Source: a virus
Virus record (IMG/VR): IMGVR_UViG_3300034374_001506
Location: 1-21,552 of that record
Length of the DNA: 21,552 nucleotides
Direction: 5' to 3' (one strand)
The position numbers and the translations under genes are program-made. Numbering within the stretch: the first letter of the stretch is position 1; every line of letters starts with the position of its first letter. Under the pieces are notes generated by a model. It was not told the DNA's origin and did not search any database. It worked only from the letters and a program-made list of their open reading frames with translations. Of the stretch, positions 19,696 to 21,552 are shown piece after piece.

Positions 19696-19709
19696 GGGGC
19701 TTCGGCCCC
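19696..19709 (+). repeat. GGGGC-TTCG-GCCCC hairpin after dyad 12
   Basis: This is a five-base-pair GC stem closed by the very stable TTCG tetraloop. There is no T tract, so it is not a standard terminator. It may protect the upstream mRNA 3' end or slow polymerase between the two genes. Confidence 0.7.
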
Positions 19710-19744
19710 CACCCATAATGAAACCAGTTACCGAGGAGAGACAG

Positions 19745-20029
19745 ATGGCGATGACGCCGGAAGCGAAGGTTAAAAAGAAAGTCGTAGCGATACTGAAAGA
19801 ACTCGGTGCCTACTACTTCTACCCCGTGACAGGGGGATACGGACAGAGCGGCGTGCCGGACATCGTAGGGTGCCACAAGGGTAAGTTCTTCGGCATCGAG
19901 TGCAAGGCTGGGAAGAACAAACCCACACCACTGCAACAGAAGAACTTAGACAGCATTGCCGAAACGGGCGGCGTAGCGCTCGTTATCAACGAGGAGAACA
20001 TCGAGGATGCGAGGAAGATTGATTCGTGA
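19745..20029 (+). CDS. VRR-NUC domain nuclease
   Basis: This 94-residue protein consists of little more than a VRR-NUC domain of the PD-(D/E)xK superfamily. GGYGQSGVPDIVGCHKGKFF holds the catalytic Asp39, and GIECKAGKNKPTPLQQ holds Glu52, Lys54 and a downstream Gln64, the expected order. Stand-alone VRR-NUC proteins in phages are thought to cut branched DNA structures such as Holliday junctions, or flaps, during replication and recombination. GAGGAG precedes the ATG at 19745; an ATG at 19718 would add nine residues but lacks a site. Its TGA overlaps the first arm of the structured region at 20028. Confidence 0.9.
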   Translation: MAMTPEAKVKKKVVAILKELGAYYFYPVTGGYGQSGVPDIVGCHKGKFFGIECKAGKNKPTPLQQKNLDSIAETGGVALVINEENIEDARKIDS

Positions 20030-20117
20030 GGCCGCAGATGAAGTCAGAAATGTTAGCGCATTTGGTAGCACGTCATCTGGAACCAACACTCAGCTGAGTT
20101 GAAAGTTACACGGCCTC
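20028..20117 (+). ncRNA. Possible structured RNA element between genes
   Basis: Four nested or adjacent helices can be drawn. P1 is GAGGCCG (20028-20034) with CGGCCTC (20111-20117). P2, directly abutting it, is CAGATGA (20035-20041) with TCATCTG (20073-20079). P3 is AAATG with CATTT (20048-20063). P4 lies on the palindrome ACTCAGCTGAGT (20088-20099). The 3' arm of P1 ends about 15 bases before the ribosome binding site of the next gene. It is not a canonical tRNA. A leader regulator or small RNA is inferred from folding by eye. Confidence 0.4.
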
Positions 20118-20151
20118 TGGGGGAAATTATAAAAGGAGAGGAGTGAGCGCA

Positions 20152-20364
20152 ATGGAGTTTTTTACAGTTTTAGTGTTTTCTTATGTTGTGGATGGGGAAC
20201 CGATCGATTTGCCCCTAGTCACCGCATCTGAATGGGAATGCAGTGACGCATTGAAAGCAGCAGTGCCGCTGTCTGACGTGTTAAAAGCTGACATGTTTTG
20301 CCGTGTTAGCGACATCCCATCGAGTAGCATTAGGCCAAAGCTACGACCAGAAAAGGAGGAGTGA
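20152..20364 (+). CDS. Small acidic protein, unknown function
   Basis: This 70-residue protein begins MEFFTVLVFSYVVDGEPIDL. It opens with a hydrophobic beta strand and has an ASEWECSDALKAAVPLSDVL helix and a basic end. Ribosome binding purines (AAAGGAGAGGAG) allow either the ATG at 20152 or a GTG at 20143; spacing to the GAGGAG part favours the ATG. It follows the structured region 20028-20117. Its TGA is immediately followed by the next ATG. No family is recognised. Confidence 0.72.
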   Translation: MEFFTVLVFSYVVDGEPIDLPLVTASEWECSDALKAAVPLSDVLKADMFCRVSDIPSSSIRPKLRPEKEE

Positions 20365-20550
20365 ATGACCAAAGAGTTGCCCAAGGCTCAACAGGCTGAG
20401 TTGCGGTTTCTCAACCAACAAGTCGACTTTTGGATGGAGGCGCAACACAAGACGGACGCATCGCCATCTGCGAAGCAACGGTATTGGTACGCAAGGGAAG
20501 ACCTACGCAAGTTTGTAGAGAACAGACGCAAGGAGGGATACAACATATGA
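20365..20550 (+). CDS. Small charged helical protein, unknown function
   Basis: This 61-residue, highly charged helical protein begins MTKELPKAQQAELRFLNQQV and contains WYAREDLRKFVENRRKEG near the end. An AAAAGGAGG site is well placed. Its stop overlaps the next ATG as ATGA. It could be a small regulator or an accessory to a larger complex; no motif decides this. Confidence 0.72.
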   Translation: MTKELPKAQQAELRFLNQQVDFWMEAQHKTDASPSAKQRYWYAREDLRKFVENRRKEGYNI

Positions 20551-20690
20551 AGTTAGAGGGCGAATATATAGACCTCAAAATGCGGTGCGAGATGGCACTG
20601 CGAATGACACCGAAGTGGTCACCATACCGGCTGCTTTGGAAGTTTGGGATTTGGTATGCGGAGAGGAAGATCAATGGATTACGGCGATGA
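20547..20690 (+). CDS. 47-residue basic protein, unknown function
   Basis: It begins MKLEGEYIDLKMRCEMALRM and ends with an aromatic, basic tail WKFGIWYAERKINGLRR. AAGGAGG lies ten bases before the ATG, and the start overlaps the previous TGA. Its C-terminus overlaps the next gene's start by 17 bases. The frame extends far upstream but conflicts there with the previous gene. No family is recognised. Confidence 0.68.
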   Translation: MKLEGEYIDLKMRCEMALRMTPKWSPYRLLWKFGIWYAERKINGLRR

Positions 20691-20850
20691 CCCACGACTG
20701 ACCAACGTGTCAGCAGAAGTTAAGCGGCTAGAGCGTGAAGTGTCCGACGCAGAGTGGGACGACGACCCACGTGTGGGGGCACTGGCGAGAGAACTTCGGC
20801 ACTACAAAGAACTGCAAGAACAGGGCGTAGTGTACGAACCGAAATTTTGA
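20674..20850 (+). CDS. 58-residue acidic protein, unknown function
   Basis: It begins MDYGDDPRLTNVSAEVKRLE and repeats the DDPR motif (residues 5-8 and again near 30), first in GDDPRLTNVS and then in DDDPRVGALA, which suggests an internal duplication of a short helical unit. GGAGAGGA lies upstream of the ATG. It precedes the HTH-DUF3310 gene by eight bases. No function can be assigned. Confidence 0.7.
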   Translation: MDYGDDPRLTNVSAEVKRLEREVSDAEWDDDPRVGALARELRHYKELQEQGVVYEPKF

Positions 20851-20858
20851 GGTGACCA

Positions 20859-21368
20859 ATGAGCGATGAAGAAGCGCGGGTATGGGCCTACCTGCTAAAG
20901 AATCGGCAGGCCACAGCCATAGATGTGGCGCTGAACTGTGACATAGCCGTGGAGGAAGCCGAAAACTACATCGCGCGCATATCGTCACCCAACTGGAGAG
21001 AGGAGGTTAGTGTGGACACTAACAAAACACACAGTGCGTTGGACAACCAAGTCGGTGGGGCGCATTATAAGGACATGGACGTGCAGCCATGGCAGGCGAT
21101 GGAAGCATGGCTGACACCCGAGGAATACCGCGGCTACCACAAAGGTGTGGCGCTTGCGTATATCGCTCGGGAGCGCAGCAAGGGCGGTATGCAGGACATT
21201 GAGAAGGCCGTGCATCACTTGCAGCGTTTGATCGAAATGCAAGGAGAAGACAGTGCAGACGATACCCAAACAAGTGCACCCGATATTGCGGAACGCACTG
21301 AAGAAACTGCCGGACAGTTGGGAAGTGGTGAAGAAAAAAGACCACTACTTCTTAATCCACAATGGTAA
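20859..21368 (+). CDS. HTH-DUF3310 fusion protein with a possible internal start
   Basis: This 169-residue protein has three parts. Residues 1-48 resemble a winged helix (VWAYLLKNRQATAIDVALNC; EEAENYIARI). Residues 64-128 form a DUF3310 domain (QVGGAHYKDMDVQPWQAMEA; GVALAYIARERSKGGMQDIE), a family of unknown role widespread in phages. The last 40 residues are low complexity and overlap the next gene by 116 bases. AGGAGG at 21001-21006 and a GTG at codon 52 (21012) could start a shorter DUF3310-only product. Dyad 13 covers that site. GGTGACC before the ATG at 20859 is a modest ribosome binding site. Confidence 0.85.
   Translation: MSDEEARVWAYLLKNRQATAIDVALNCDIAVEEAENYIARISSPNWREEVSVDTNKTHSALDNQVGGAHYKDMDVQPWQAMEAWLTPEEYRGYHKGVALAYIARERSKGGMQDIEKAVHHLQRLIEMQGEDSADDTQTSAPDIAERTEETAGQLGSGEEKRPLLLNPQW
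21006..21023. promoter_or_regulatory. GTTAGTG-TGGA-CACTAAC dyad 13, inside the DUF3310 gene
   Basis: This perfect dyad with a 4-base spacer overlaps the last base of AGGAGG and the internal GTG codon at 21012. Like dyad 10, it lies in coding sequence in a frame that avoids stops. Confidence 0.85.
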
Positions 21369-21465
21369 ACGCGTAGCCTGCGTAGCGAATAACTCGTCTA
21401 CGCAGGACGACCGACAGGCTAGGAAAAGCCTACACACAATAAGACGATACATGAGGAACGTGTGA
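21253..21465 (+). CDS. Small phage protein, possibly HicA-like fold
   Basis: This 70-residue protein begins with GTG (MQTIPKQVHPILRNALKKLP) and contains DSWEVVKKKDHYFLIHNGKR followed by VACVANNSS. The order helix, then strands with KKKDHYF and a basic surface, recalls the double-stranded RNA-binding-like fold of HicA toxins. The catalytic His of HicA usually lies in a GSH motif, and here only KKDH is present, so activity is doubtful. AAGGAG six bases before the GTG is a strong ribosome binding site. No HicB partner is visible. I recall close relatives as phage hypotheticals. Confidence 0.75.
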   Translation: MQTIPKQVHPILRNALKKLPDSWEVVKKKDHYFLIHNGKRVACVANNSSTQDDRQARKSLHTIRRYMRNV

Positions 21466-21552
21466 ACACGCATAGATACCCGTCGCATAAACACCGACCA
21501 AGAAGACAGCCGTGGACTAAGGAGCAGAGCATCCGCCACGCACAAATAACGT
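21462..21552 (+). CDS. Partial gene start at the right edge
   Basis: A GTG overlapping the TGA of the previous gene (GTGA), preceded by GAGGAAC, opens a frame that runs to the end of the window. The first 30 residues read MNTHRYPSHKHRPRRQPWTK and onward, very basic. The overlap style matches neighbouring genes, but the start is weak and the family is unknown. Confidence 0.4.
   Translation, partial: MNTHRYPSHKHRPRRQPWTKEQSIRHAQIT

Noticed and set aside
20050-20110. Possible tRNA gene suggested by a D-arm-like GCGCATTTGGTAGCAC stretch
   Set aside because: One D-stem pair is mismatched, no anticodon stem with a seven-base loop fits, no TTC-type T-loop is present and no acceptor stem at the right distance was found.

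Overview
The window is part of the genome of a tailed double-stranded DNA bacteriophage (or a prophage/metagenome-assembled relative). It carries both terminase subunits, a large portal protein with a long Gln-rich C-terminal coiled coil, a scaffold, an HK97-type major capsid protein and a phage GroES-like co-chaperonin. From memory, this gene order and many of the small proteins match uncultured marine phage genomes; no database search was possible. No host gene, integrase, tRNA or polymerase is visible, so host and lifestyle cannot be fixed.

The layout is two divergent arms. The left arm (1-10142, all minus strand) is the packaging and head operon, read right to left: small terminase, large terminase, portal, a small acidic protein, GroES-like co-chaperonin, scaffold, two virion-associated proteins, major capsid protein, a strong terminator, then six small genes (several of them basic) and the start of a further structural gene cut by the window edge. 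Genes are tightly packed with frequent ATGA/TGATG junctions.

The two arms are separated by about 550 bp without a gene (10143-10691). The right arm (10692-21552, all plus strand) holds mostly small accessory or early genes. Its core is a DUF3150 protein, a MoxR/CobS-like AAA+ ATPase and a protein joining an HExxH metallopeptidase-like region to a VWA domain, which probably work together as an ATPase-driven metal-dependent machine of unknown target. Around them lie a Myb/SANT-like DNA-binding protein, a zinc-ribbon-like protein, a VRR-NUC nuclease, an HTH-DUF3310 protein and several uncharacterised small proteins.

The most striking feature is a family of perfect inverted repeats, GTTAGTG-N3/4-CACTAAC. 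I count thirteen complete copies, all in the right arm or in the divergent region, and none in the left arm. They lie at gene junctions, over stop codons, in front of ribosome binding sites and twice inside coding sequence. The arms are invariant and the spacer varies, as expected for a dimeric DNA-binding regulator. An 846-bp gene-free segment (11469-12314) concentrates four of these dyads, three 50-bp direct repeats, a predicted short promoter-terminator unit, an iteron-like set of AATGTTC motifs arranged in opposing orientations around an AT-rich centre (a candidate replication origin), and a near-consensus sigma-70 promoter that probably drives the right-arm operon.
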